A stretch of DNA of 15,517 nt from JBELMB01 sp042088665 (lineage in GTDB: Bacteria; Pseudomonadota; Alphaproteobacteria; Rhodobacterales; Rhodobacteraceae), in assembly GCA_042088665.1 (NCBI GenBank), contig JBELMB010000121.1, positions 1 to 15,517 on the forward strand, in the 5' to 3' direction. The notes beneath the pieces are model-generated. The model worked only from the letters and a program-made list of their open reading frames with translations. It was not told where the DNA came from and searched no databases. The position numbers and the translations under genes are program-made. Positions within the stretch are counted from its first letter, which is position 1; each line of letters opens with the position of its first letter. Shown here one piece after another: positions 1 to 6,812 of this stretch.

Positions 1-153
1 CTCGCCGCCGACCGAACGCTGGGCGGCCTTTGCGACTGGGTGGAGGCAGAAGCGCCGCGTCCGGTCGATTTGGCTGTAGAGGGCGCGGCCAGCCTGAAGG
101 CCGCTGTGATCCCGGTGGTGCTGCACTATTCAATGGCTGATCCGCTCAGCTGA
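1..153 (+). CDS. 3' end of a probable prophage tail gene (partial)
   Basis: The first frame is open from the window edge to a TGA at 151-153 and gives 50 residues, starting LAADRTLGGLCDWVEAEAPR and ending VVLHYSMADPLS. From memory this matches the C-terminus of a small protein in Rhodobacteraceae prophage tail-assembly clusters. That family is often labelled 'acyl-CoA transferase' in databases but is probably a tail-terminator-like protein. The 5' part lies outside the window, so length and domains cannot be judged. A GAGGAGA ribosome site and an ATG follow within 25 bases, as expected in a tightly packed phage operon. The family call rests on recalled sequence similarity, not a search. Confidence 0.5.
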   Translation, partial: LAADRTLGGLCDWVEAEAPRPVDLAVEGAASLKAAVIPVVLHYSMADPLS

Positions 154-177
154 TCCCGACAACCCGAGGAGAACACA

Positions 178-195
178 ATGGCACGAGCCCAATGG
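178..195 (+). pseudogene. 5' stub of a phage tail (tail-tube-like) gene
   Basis: An ATG at 178 follows a strong Shine-Dalgarno (GAGGAGA, ending about 5 bases upstream) 24 bases after the phage gene stop. It encodes MARAQ and then sequence with no phage character. From memory, the tail-tube gene that follows this tail-terminator gene in Rhodobacteraceae prophages also begins MARAQ. I read this as a phage gene cut a few codons in, where the catabolic island was joined. By chance the frame stays open into the binding-protein gene, giving a 43-residue extension that would bury its signal peptide. That extension is unlikely to be the real start. Confidence 0.35.
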
Positions 196-243
196 GACAG
201 GTTCACACGCCTGACGCCCGGTCTCCTCTCGCCTTCAACGCTG

Positions 244-272
244 TTGAATACGTATTCTTGTCCAGCTATGCT
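244..272 (+). promoter_or_regulatory. Probable sigma70 promoter of the importer operon
   Basis: TTGAAT (244-249) and TATGCT (267-272) are separated by exactly 17 bases, and each matches 4 of 6 consensus positions. Transcription would begin near 279, about 28 bases before the ATG at 307 and ahead of a GGAGG site at 297-301. It is the only convincing promoter seen ahead of the plus-strand genes. The -35 overlaps a perfect palindrome, which suggests repression. Confidence 0.5.
246..257. promoter_or_regulatory. Candidate LacI-family operator, GAATACGTATTC
   Basis: GAATACGTATTC is a perfect 12-bp inverted repeat with a central CG, the usual symmetry of LacI/GalR-family operators. It overlaps the -35 and the start of the spacer of the putative promoter, where a bound repressor would block RNA polymerase. 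A LacI-type regulator is encoded at 4674-5705 in the same operon. No second copy was seen by eye in the other gaps. The link between regulator and site is inference. Confidence 0.5.
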
Positions 273-306
273 CAATCCAATAATGCGATTCATAAGGGAG
301 GAAGAA

Positions 307-1629
307 ATGCGCAAACGGACCTTTTTGACGGCCGGGCTGACGGCGGCAACCATGCTGGTTGCACCGCTTTCCGCGACCGCGGACGAGATGCGTTACGGTC
401 TATTGGAAGGCAAGCCGTTCGAGGGAACCAAACTCAACATCCTCAGCGTGGTCACGCCGCAATTCGACGGCCTGATGCTGCGTGATGATGAGTTCACCGA
501 ACTGACGGGTATCGAAACCGAGTGGACGTTCATCCCCTTCGGCAGCTTGCAGGAAAAGATCAACGCCGAAGGCATTGCGGCGAACGGCACCTTTGATGTT
601 GTCAACTACCTCGACAGCTGGGGCCCGCCCAACGCGCATTGGCTGATGCGGATCGACGAGTTGATGGCACGTGACGGGATCTCGATGGATCGCTATCCGG
701 CGGCCTTTGCACGGTCGGCCCAGTTCGAAGGCGAGACCCTTGGCTTTCCGCTGCGCGCACACCCGCAGCTGATGTTCTATCGCAAGGATCTGATCCCCGA
801 GCCGCCCACGACCTGGGAAGAAGTGATCGAAGTCGGCAAGGCCTTGAAAGAGACCAACCCAGACGTCGCGCCGCTTGCGTTGTACTACAACAACGACGGC
901 AACCGGCAGAACCTGTTCATCTGGCTGAACTTTGTCTGGGCCGCTGGTGGCGACATCTTCAATGACGACTGGACCCCGGCATGGACATCCGAGGCGGCGC
1001 TTCAGGCAACTGAGGACTACATCGCACTGCACACCGTGCATGGCGTGACCAACCCCAACAGCCTCGCGTTTGTCGAACAGGATGCACGGCAGTCCTTCAT
1101 GCAGGGCAACTCGGCCATGATCCCGGTGTGGTGGTGGGCCTATTCCGGCTTTTACAACCCGGAAGCCAGCACCTTGACCAAGGATCAGGTGGCCTTTGCG
1201 GGTATGCCGGCCTATCAGGGCACGACCAAGACCTACGCGATCTCCATGCCCTTCTCGATCTCCGAATACTCCGAGAACAAGGACGCCTCATGGGAGTTCC
1301 TGAAGTGGTTGTCCAACCCCGAGATGGACAAGGCAAACGCGACAGTGCGTGAGGTCGCAGGCAAGCCCATCGTCAACAATGTCGTGACGCATATCAGCTC
1401 GCTTCAGGACCCGGAAGTGAACGCCGCCAATGACGGCATTCAGGCTGCGGCATGGGAATCTCTGAAAGAGTCCGACATCATGCCGCAAATTGCGGAATGG
1501 CCCGAAGTTGGCGACCTCCTGTCTGCCGCCATCGCCGAGGCCGCAGCCGGTGGTGACACCCGGCAGCTGATGATGGATGCCGCCGAGCAGGCGACCCGCG
1601 TGCTGCGCCGCGCCGGACGCATCGAATAA
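307..1629 (+). CDS. ABC transporter solute-binding protein, CUT1/family 1
   Basis: Periplasmic binding protein of a carbohydrate-type (CUT1) ABC importer, 440 residues, typical for family 1. The ATG at 307 is preferred because GGAGG lies five bases upstream and the protein then opens with a classical signal peptide: MRKR, a hydrophobic core, and likely cleavage after SATA at residue 25. The upstream in-frame ATG at 178 would hide this signal. The mature protein has the alternating-lobe composition of the family, including a GFPLRAHPQLMFYRKDL strand region and a run of three tryptophans (VWWWAY) that could line the ligand pocket. It is the first gene of the operon, directly after a promoter/operator. 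Hairpins after its stop should keep its mRNA more abundant than that of the permeases. The ligand is unknown: a sugar, glycoside or other polar compound is possible, and the neighbours do not suggest simple sugar breakdown. Confidence 0.92.
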   Translation: MRKRTFLTAGLTAATMLVAPLSATADEMRYGLLEGKPFEGTKLNILSVVTPQFDGLMLRDDEFTELTGIETEWTFIPFGSLQEKINAEGIAANGTFDVVNYLDSWGPPNAHWLMRIDELMARDGISMDRYPAAFARSAQFEGETLGFPLRAHPQLMFYRKDLIPEPPTTWEEVIEVGKALKETNPDVAPLALYYNNDGNRQNLFIWLNFVWAAGGDIFNDDWTPAWTSEAALQATEDYIALHTVHGVTNPNSLAFVEQDARQSFMQGNSAMIPVWWWAYSGFYNPEASTLTKDQVAFAGMPAYQGTTKTYAISMPFSISEYSENKDASWEFLKWLSNPEMDKANATVREVAGKPIVNNVVTHISSLQDPEVNAANDGIQAAAWESLKESDIMPQIAEWPEVGDLLSAAIAEAAAGGDTRQLMMDAAEQATRVLRRAGRIE

Positions 1630-1641
1630 GCGACCGCTCCT

Positions 1642-1694
1642 GACCGGGCCGCATCAGGTGGCCCGGTCGCATTGCCCGCCGCTTGACGGCGGGC
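1642..1694 (+). promoter_or_regulatory. Tandem intercistronic hairpins after the binding-protein gene
   Basis: Two perfect inverted repeats fill most of the gap. GACCGGGCC (1642-1650) pairs with GGCCCGGTC (1660-1668) across a 9-base loop. GCCCGCCG (1674-1681) pairs with CGGCGGGC (1687-1694) across a 5-base loop. Neither is followed by a T run, so they are more likely mRNA-stabilising or attenuating structures than full terminators. This is a common arrangement that gives excess binding protein over permease. A third small stem (GGACA 1702-1706 with TGTCC 1713-1717) holds GGCGGG, the only candidate ribosome site of the next gene, in its loop. Confidence 0.65.
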
Positions 1695-1718
1695 TCCCTC
1701 CGGACAGGCGGGTGTCCC

Positions 1719-2591
1719 ATGCGCGACAATACGTTGAAATATCTGCTGGTTCTTCCGGCGGTCCTTGTGGTCTTCGCGACAGCGATCTGGCCATTGATCG
1801 AAAGCTTGCGGCTGTCGTTCACGGTGGGACGGCTGAACCGGCCCGGGTCCCTCGACCAGTATCTTGGTTGGGAAAACTTCGCTTGGGCGTTCACACAGGA
1901 ACCGGCGTTCTGGAATTCGGTCTGGGTCACAGCGGTCTACACCGTGGTGACCGTCGCGCTGACCACGATACTGGCGCTGGGTCTGGCGATGCTTCTGGCG
2001 CCCGGCGGTCGGTTTCGGTCTGGTGTACAGACGCTGCTGATCCTGCCCTTTGCCATGAGCCCTGCGCTGATCGGGGTCAGCTTTCGCTTCATGTTCAACC
2101 CGGAGTTCGGGCTGTTTGACGCCTTCTTTGGCGTGATCATTCCGCCGCTGGCGGATGTCAGCTGGCTGGCCGATCCGACACTGGCGTTTGCGGTTTGTGT
2201 GATGGCGGACGTCTGGGGCTGGATCCCGTTTCTGACGCTGGTTCTGATCGGAGGTCTGGCAAGTGTGCCGCAAGACACCATCGAGGCGGCTCAGGTCGAC
2301 GGCGCCTCCGGCTGGCGGGTGTTCAAGGACATCACGCTGCCGCAGCTTGCGCCCGTTCTGGCCGTCGTGATCATCCTGAAATCCATTTTCAGCCTGAAGA
2401 CATTCGATCAGATCTTCATGTTGACGAACGGCGGCCCGGGCACGGCCACGCAAACGCTCAGCCACTATATCTACTTCAACGGCATGAAATACGGCCAGAT
2501 CGGATACGCCGCCTCAGTCGCATGGCTGATGGTGATCCCGATGATCTTTCTGACCTATGCCTACGCCAAATTCGTGTTCCGGAAGGACTGA
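1719..2591 (+). CDS. ABC transporter permease, CUT1 (UgpA/MalF-like)
   Basis: First inner-membrane subunit of the importer, 290 residues with about six hydrophobic segments, beginning with KYLLVLPAVLVVFATAIWP. The EAA loop that docks on the ATPase is at about residues 189-210 (EAAQVDGASGWRVFKDITLP). The C-terminal half carries the usual NGGPGTATQTL segment of MalF/UgpA-type subunits. The ATG at 1719 starts the normal short cytoplasmic N-terminus. An in-frame TTG at 1683 falls inside a hairpin and adds only non-conserved residues. The ribosome site is weak (GGCGGG) and sits in a hairpin loop. The gene ends three bases before the next permease, so the two are surely cotranscribed. Confidence 0.93.
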   Translation: MRDNTLKYLLVLPAVLVVFATAIWPLIESLRLSFTVGRLNRPGSLDQYLGWENFAWAFTQEPAFWNSVWVTAVYTVVTVALTTILALGLAMLLAPGGRFRSGVQTLLILPFAMSPALIGVSFRFMFNPEFGLFDAFFGVIIPPLADVSWLADPTLAFAVCVMADVWGWIPFLTLVLIGGLASVPQDTIEAAQVDGASGWRVFKDITLPQLAPVLAVVIILKSIFSLKTFDQIFMLTNGGPGTATQTLSHYIYFNGMKYGQIGYAASVAWLMVIPMIFLTYAYAKFVFRKD

Positions 2592-2594
2592 ACC

Positions 2595-3422
2595 ATGACC
2601 GGAAAACAGAAAAAACAGATCAGCCTTGCGATCCAGACCGTGCTGATCCTGATCGCGATCTTCGTGATGCTGGTTCCCATCGCGTGGATCTTCATGGCGG
2701 CGTTCAAAAGCCATGTGGATGTCTATCAGCTAAAGCTGTTTTTCACCCCCACTTTCAAGAACTTCGGACTGGTGTTCGACGCGCCCTACTATCTGGGCGA
2801 GAAGCTCGTGAACTCGACCATCGTGGCCTTTGTCACCATCGTCTTCGCCATCCCGATCGCAACCATGGCCGCCTATTCGTTCAGCCGCTTTCGATTGCGG
2901 GGCGAGACGGCAATGCTTGTCGTTATTCTGGCGACGCAGTTTGTACCGGCCGTCGTCATCATCCTGCCGTTCTTCGTCATGTTCCGCGACCTTGGCCTGT
3001 TGGACACGCGTCTGGGCCTGATCCTCGTGAACCTCGCCATCGTGATGCCCTTTGCCATCTGGATGATCAAAGGCTTCATCGACGGCATTCCGATGGACAC
3101 CGAAGAGGCTGCGATGGTGGATGGCTCCTCGCGGGTGCAGGTGATCCGCAACATCGTGCTGCCCATGGCTGCGCCGGGCTTGCTGACTGCCGGGATCTTC
3201 TGTTTCATCATTGCGTGGAACGAGTTCCTGTTTGCATTGATCCTGACAAACAAGGACGCGGTGACGCTGCCGATCGGGCTTGCGCTGTTCAAGGCCGAAG
3301 AGGGCGATCTTTGGAACCTGCTCAGCGCGGCGGGCATCATCATCATGCTGCCGATGTTCGTTCTGGCGCTGATCATTCGGAAGTATTTTGTGCAGGGCAT
3401 GACCATGGGTGCGGTTCGATGA
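2595..3422 (+). CDS. ABC transporter permease, CUT1 (UgpE/MalG-like)
   Basis: Second inner-membrane subunit, 275 residues, with about six membrane segments. Typical MalG/UgpE features are the N-terminal helix followed by FKSHVDVYQLK, the AAYSFSRFRLRG loop near residues 92-103, and the EAA loop at about 170-190 (EEAAMVDGSSRVQVIRNIVLP). The C-terminus QGMTMGAVR is the characteristic tail of this subunit family (QGxTxGAVK). The start lies three bases after the previous stop, with GGAAGG as ribosome site inside the end of the previous gene. The stop overlaps an ATG (ATGA at 3419-3422) that opens a tiny ORF described separately. Confidence 0.94.
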   Translation: MTGKQKKQISLAIQTVLILIAIFVMLVPIAWIFMAAFKSHVDVYQLKLFFTPTFKNFGLVFDAPYYLGEKLVNSTIVAFVTIVFAIPIATMAAYSFSRFRLRGETAMLVVILATQFVPAVVIILPFFVMFRDLGLLDTRLGLILVNLAIVMPFAIWMIKGFIDGIPMDTEEAAMVDGSSRVQVIRNIVLPMAAPGLLTAGIFCFIIAWNEFLFALILTNKDAVTLPIGLALFKAEEGDLWNLLSAAGIIIMLPMFVLALIIRKYFVQGMTMGAVR

Positions 3423-3469
3423 CATCGACCCAAAAGCGCGCCGCCGGCGTGCCAGGAGCTGCTCAATGA
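3419..3469 (+). CDS. 16-residue ORF coupled to the permease stop (doubtful)
   Basis: The ATG at 3419 overlaps the permease stop (ATGA), and the frame encodes MTSTQKRAAGVPGAAQ before a TGA at 3467-3469. That TGA in turn overlaps the ATG of a second 16-codon ORF. It is too short to recognise and could be chance. What supports it is only the chain of stop-start overlaps that carries translation across the gap to the ATPase gene. Confidence 0.2.
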   Translation: MTSTQKRAAGVPGAAQ

Positions 3470-3516
3470 CACCAAACCAAATCTGCGCCTATGGCGCTGC
3501 GGGAGCCGAAGGCTGA
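3466..3516 (+). CDS. Second 16-residue coupled ORF before the ATPase (doubtful)
   Basis: The ATG at 3466 overlaps the stop of the first mini-ORF (ATGA) and has AGGAG about eight bases upstream. It encodes MTPNQICAYGAAGAEG, and its TGA (3514-3516) overlaps the ATPase ATG at 3516. It has no recognisable motif. If translated, it would act mainly as a ribosome relay to the ATPase gene rather than as a functional peptide. Confidence 0.22.
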   Translation: MTPNQICAYGAAGAEG

Positions 3517-4574
3517 TGGCTGAAGTTGTACTCAAGAACCTGTCCAAACGCTGGGGCGATTTTGTCGGCGTCGACAACCAGTCGCTGGAAATCCACGACA
3601 AGGAGTTTCTCGTGCTGCTGGGCCCGTCCGGCTGTGGCAAGACCACGACGATGCGGATGATTGCCGGGCTGGAGGACCCCACCGAGGGAGAGATCTGGAT
3701 CGGCGACAAGATGGTCAACGACGATCTGCCCAAGGATCGCGACGTGGCGATGGTCTTTCAGAACTACGGGCTCTACCCGCATATGACCATCTTTCAGAAC
3801 ATCGCCTATCCGTTGAAAGTGCGCGGCACGCCCAAATCCGAGATCGAGCCGCGCGTGGCCAAGGCTGCGGAACAGGTCGAACTGACAGAGTTCCTGCACC
3901 GCAAGCCCAAGGCCCTGTCCGGTGGGCAACGGCAGCGCGTCGCATTGGCCCGTGCCATCGTTCGCACGCCCAAGGTCTTCCTGATGGACGAGCCGCTGTC
4001 CAATCTGGATGCCAAGCTGCGCGTCACCATGCGCGCAGAACTAAAGCACCTCAGCCGCGCGCTGAAGATCACGACCATCTACGTCACCCATGACCAGATC
4101 GAGGCGATGACACTGGCGGACCGTGTGGCCGTGATGAAAAACGGGATCATCCAGCAACTTGGCACACCGGACGAAATCTACAACGATCCTGCGAACCTCT
4201 TTGTGGCGGGCTTTATCGGGTCTCCGGCGATGAACCTGATCAATGGGTCTGTTCAGGACGGGCACTTCATCACCACGGGCGGCACCCGGCTGGTGCCAGT
4301 GAACACCGCCGACAGGCCGGATGTGGTTCTGGGCGTGCGGGCAGATGACATGCGCGTGTCAGAGGAAGGCGAAGGCGATATTGACGTGCGCATCTATGCC
4401 TTTGAAAACACGGGCGAGGCGACGCTGCTGACCGTACAATGGGGCAAGCAGCGGGTGATCGCCAAGGGCGACCGGCACCTGCGCAAGGATCAGGACGATA
4501 TGGTCAGCATCTCGCTGAACCCCGACCACCTCTATCTGTTCGACCCTGCCTCTGGCACCCGGATCAAGGTTTGA
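3516..4574 (+). CDS. ABC transporter ATPase, CUT1 (UgpC/MalK/MsmK-like)
   Basis: ATP-hydrolysing subunit that powers the importer, acting as a dimer on the cytoplasmic face of the two permeases; 352 residues. Walker A GPSGCGKTT is at 36-44, the Q-loop glutamine at 82, the signature LSGGQ at 134-138, Walker B ending in D158-E159 followed by the D-loop (SNLDA), and the switch histidine at 192 (YVTHDQIEAMTLADR). About 110 C-terminal residues form the MalK-type regulatory (TOBE) region. All catalytic residues are intact. The ATG at 3516 overlaps the stop of a tiny ORF (TGATG) and follows GGGAG. The gap to the next gene is 99 bases. Substrate specificity cannot be inferred from this subunit, because such ATPases can serve several CUT1 systems. 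Confidence 0.95.
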   Translation: MAEVVLKNLSKRWGDFVGVDNQSLEIHDKEFLVLLGPSGCGKTTTMRMIAGLEDPTEGEIWIGDKMVNDDLPKDRDVAMVFQNYGLYPHMTIFQNIAYPLKVRGTPKSEIEPRVAKAAEQVELTEFLHRKPKALSGGQRQRVALARAIVRTPKVFLMDEPLSNLDAKLRVTMRAELKHLSRALKITTIYVTHDQIEAMTLADRVAVMKNGIIQQLGTPDEIYNDPANLFVAGFIGSPAMNLINGSVQDGHFITTGGTRLVPVNTADRPDVVLGVRADDMRVSEEGEGDIDVRIYAFENTGEATLLTVQWGKQRVIAKGDRHLRKDQDDMVSISLNPDHLYLFDPASGTRIKV

Positions 4575-4657
4575 GCCTGTGACCGTCAGCTGTTGGACAG
4601 AACCGGGCGCAATCGCACCCCCGTCGGCGGGCGCAGGCGTGCCGCTTGCCCTGTCTG

Positions 4658-4669
4658 GGGCCTAGGCCC
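4658..4669. promoter_or_regulatory. Palindrome GGGCCTAGGCCC just before the regulator start
   Basis: A perfect 12-bp inverted repeat ends four bases before the ATG at 4674, where the ribosome site should be. No purine-rich Shine-Dalgarno is visible there. It differs from the candidate operator at 246-257 and lacks a central CG. It could limit translation of the regulator by folding, bind a protein, or be chance in GC-rich DNA. Confidence 0.25.
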
Positions 4670-4673
4670 GATC

Positions 4674-5705
4674 ATGGCAGACAAACGCATCACCGCACAT
4701 CAGGTGGCCCGACGCGCCGGTGTCAGCCAGCCCACGGTCAGCCGGGTCTTTACGCCCGGGTCCCGCGTCTCGCCCGATATGGTCAAACGGGTGAAGAAGG
4801 CCGCGCATGAGTTGGGCTACCGCCCGAACACTCTGGCGCGGTCTTTGAACACGGGCCGGTCCTTTACCATCGGCGTGGTGCTGGCCTACCTCAAGAACCC
4901 GTTTTATCCCGAAGCCCTGCAAAAGCTTTCCGAAAGCTTCGATGCCCGCGGCTATCACGTCATGGTCTTTTTCGCGATGAACCTCGCCGAAGAGGTCGAT
5001 GGCGTTGTCGAAGGGTTGCTGGCCCGTCAGGTGGACGGGATCATTCTGGCCTCGACAAGCATGTCAAACGGACTGACCGCACGGTTGCGCGACCTGAACA
5101 TGCCCTTTGTCTTGTTCAATCGCGGCCAGGAAGACCGCGCCTTGCCCTCTGTCACCGCCGCGAACTACGACGGCGGACGCAAGGCAGGGCGATTTCTGGC
5201 AGCCGGCGGCCACAAGCGCATCGCCCATATCGCCGGATGGAAGCAGTCCATCAATGGGCGCGATCGTCAGAGAGGCTTTGTCGATGGTCTGGCCGATTAT
5301 GGTCAGACGCCCTTTGCCGTGATCGACGGGCATTTTCGGCGCAGCGTCGCGATCTCTGCAACGCGCGCGCTGTTTCAGGGCACCGAGGCGCCCGACGCGA
5401 TCTTTGTCGGCAACGACCACATGGCTTTTGCGGTGTTGGAAACGCTGCGCTGTGACCTTGGCCTTCAGGTCCCTCGGGACGTTTCGGTCGTGGGCTACGA
5501 CGACGTGCCGATGGCCGCCTGGAAGACGTTTGACCTCACCACCTTGCGCCAGCCCGTCAACCGGATGGTCGATGAAACCGTGTCGATGCTTTTGGGAATG
5601 ATCGAAGACGGTAACCGCCCGGAAGGACGTGTGGAAATCGAAAGCGCGCTTGTCATCCGAGGCAGCGCAAGGGTGCCGGAGGGGTGGCATGATGAAGGGG
5701 TTTGA
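4674..5705 (+). CDS. LacI-family transcriptional regulator
   Basis: Ligand-responsive DNA-binding regulator, 343 residues. The helix-turn-helix lies at about residues 5-25 (RITAHQVARRAGVSQPTVSR), the hinge helix region is PNTLARSL near 52-59, and the rest is a periplasmic-binding-protein-like effector domain, including the conserved PDAIFVGNDHMAFAVLE and SVVGYDDVP segments. The ATG at 4674 matches the usual short N-terminus before the HTH. An upstream in-frame ATG at 4593 would add 27 residues with no family resemblance. The 3' end overlaps the next gene by 17 bases, so the regulator is embedded in the operon it probably controls, with the candidate operator at 246-257. The likely effector is the imported compound or an early breakdown product. 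Confidence 0.93.
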   Translation: MADKRITAHQVARRAGVSQPTVSRVFTPGSRVSPDMVKRVKKAAHELGYRPNTLARSLNTGRSFTIGVVLAYLKNPFYPEALQKLSESFDARGYHVMVFFAMNLAEEVDGVVEGLLARQVDGIILASTSMSNGLTARLRDLNMPFVLFNRGQEDRALPSVTAANYDGGRKAGRFLAAGGHKRIAHIAGWKQSINGRDRQRGFVDGLADYGQTPFAVIDGHFRRSVAISATRALFQGTEAPDAIFVGNDHMAFAVLETLRCDLGLQVPRDVSVVGYDDVPMAAWKTFDLTTLRQPVNRMVDETVSMLLGMIEDGNRPEGRVEIESALVIRGSARVPEGWHDEGV

Positions 5706-6651
5706 CGCGGAATACACCGACTTGCCGGACTACATCCTGAAATGCACCGCGCGGATTTGGGAGGGCCGCGATATCGCGGCTTTGGATTGGCACTACGGCG
5801 ATGACCTCCTGGTGCGCACGCCGGCCGGCATCAACCGGGGCAATCAGGCGGGAAAGGCCAACACCATGGCCACGCTGACCGAATTTCCCGACCGGCAATT
5901 GCTGGGCGAGGATGTCATCTGGTGCGGAGACGACGATGCAGGCTTCCTGTCCTCGCACCGCATTCTCTCGACCGCCACCCATCAGGGCGGAGCCTTTGGC
6001 CCTGCGACCGGGCTGCAGGTCAAATTCCGCACAATCGCGGATACGTTTTGCCGCGAAAACCGGGTTTGGGACGAATGGCTGATCCGCGACAATGCCGAAA
6101 TCGCTCTGCAATTGGGAAGGACCGCGCGCGATGCAGCCCGCGCCATGATCGCCAGCGGCAACAGGGACGCCGCCCTGACCCCGGCGAACGATGAACCGGG
6201 CCCCTATACAGGCCGCGGCAACGACAACGCGTGGGGACAACGTCACGCTGACATCCTGTGCCGCATCTTCAGGGAGGACTTCTCTGTCATCGCGCAAGAC
6301 TACGACCGGGCCTGTCACGTCTCTTTGCCGGGCGGCAAGGATGTGAATGGGCGCGCCGGCGTTGACGATTTCTGGGTTGGCCTGCGGTCCGCCTTTCCCT
6401 CCGCCGCATTCAGGATCGACCACCAGATCGGACGCGACGACCCGATGTTCAGCCCGCGCAGCGCCATCCGCTGGTCCCTGACAGGACGCCACGAGGGTTT
6501 GGGACGCTATGGTGCGCCAACCGGGGCCGATGTGCATGTGATGGGCGTCAGCCATGCCGAGTTCGGGCCATGGGGCATCCGGCGGGAAACCACTCTGGTG
6601 GATGACATCGCGATCTGGAAGCAGATCCTCCTGCATACGGGAGATGTCTGA
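5689..6651 (+). CDS. Tandem SnoaL/NTF2-like domain protein (copy 1)
   Basis: A 320-residue soluble protein that appears to carry two SnoaL-like (NTF2-fold) domains, roughly residues 5-145 and 183-315. Single-domain relatives are about 130 residues and include polyketide cyclases, isomerases and uncharacterised accessory proteins. Copy 1 shares an ordered set of motifs with the protein at 9240-10385: xEYxxxxDYI...RIWE near 8-25, DVIWxGDDxxGFxxSH at 75-90, and ATG.KV followed by a hydrophobic strand near 106-116. The second domain has RAGVDDFWVGLRSAFPSAAFRIDHQ at about 222-246. The start chosen at 5689 has GGAGG six bases upstream; ATG 5692 is an alternative. It overlaps the regulator gene by 17 bases and so is translationally coupled. 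No catalytic residues can be assigned, and the function is unknown. Conversion or isomerisation of a cyclic intermediate is possible. Confidence 0.75.
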   Translation: MMKGFDAEYTDLPDYILKCTARIWEGRDIAALDWHYGDDLLVRTPAGINRGNQAGKANTMATLTEFPDRQLLGEDVIWCGDDDAGFLSSHRILSTATHQGGAFGPATGLQVKFRTIADTFCRENRVWDEWLIRDNAEIALQLGRTARDAARAMIASGNRDAALTPANDEPGPYTGRGNDNAWGQRHADILCRIFREDFSVIAQDYDRACHVSLPGGKDVNGRAGVDDFWVGLRSAFPSAAFRIDHQIGRDDPMFSPRSAIRWSLTGRHEGLGRYGAPTGADVHVMGVSHAEFGPWGIRRETTLVDDIAIWKQILLHTGDV

Positions 6652-6812
6652 TGGCGCGCCATGTCCCGTATCATCTGCGCGCGACGACAGCGCGCAAAGG
6701 GCCAATGCAGTGCCCAAACCCGCCATCACGACGGCGCACTGGCCCGCGACGCGGGTCATCAGACCGGCCCATATCTGTTCTCAATTCGATCTGTAAAGGA
6801 TACCTCCAATGA
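6651..6812 (+). CDS. 53-residue ORF bridging the SnoaL and cupin genes (doubtful)
   Basis: The 157-base gap is spanned by one frame. Its ATG at 6651 overlaps the SnoaL stop (TGATG) and its TGA at 6810-6812 overlaps the cupin ATG (ATGA). The predicted product starts MARHVPYHLRATTARK and is rich in arginine and proline, with no motif I recognise. The cupin gene has its own AAAGGA ribosome site, so coupling is not required. The composition looks more like read-through of non-coding GC-rich DNA than a folded protein. It may be chance or the remains of a deleted gene. Confidence 0.2.
   Translation: MARHVPYHLRATTARKGPMQCPNPPSRRRTGPRRGSSDRPISVLNSICKGYLQ

Noticed and set aside
178..306. 43-residue N-terminal extension of the solute-binding protein from ATG 178
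   Set aside because: It would mask the signal peptide. The ATG at 307 has an ideal ribosome site, and the promoter lies inside the extension.
4593..4673. 27-residue N-terminal extension of the LacI-type regulator
   Set aside because: LacI-family proteins start a few residues before the helix-turn-helix. The extension is arginine- and glycine-rich with no family similarity.
5653..6759. Minus-strand ORF of 368 codons with a signal-like hydrophobic start (AVVMAGLGTALALCALSS)
   Set aside because: Most of it is antisense of the SnoaL-like gene. Only the first 30-40 residues, in the gap, look membrane-like. They could be a scrap of a lost transporter gene, but there is no ribosome site or homology to support it.
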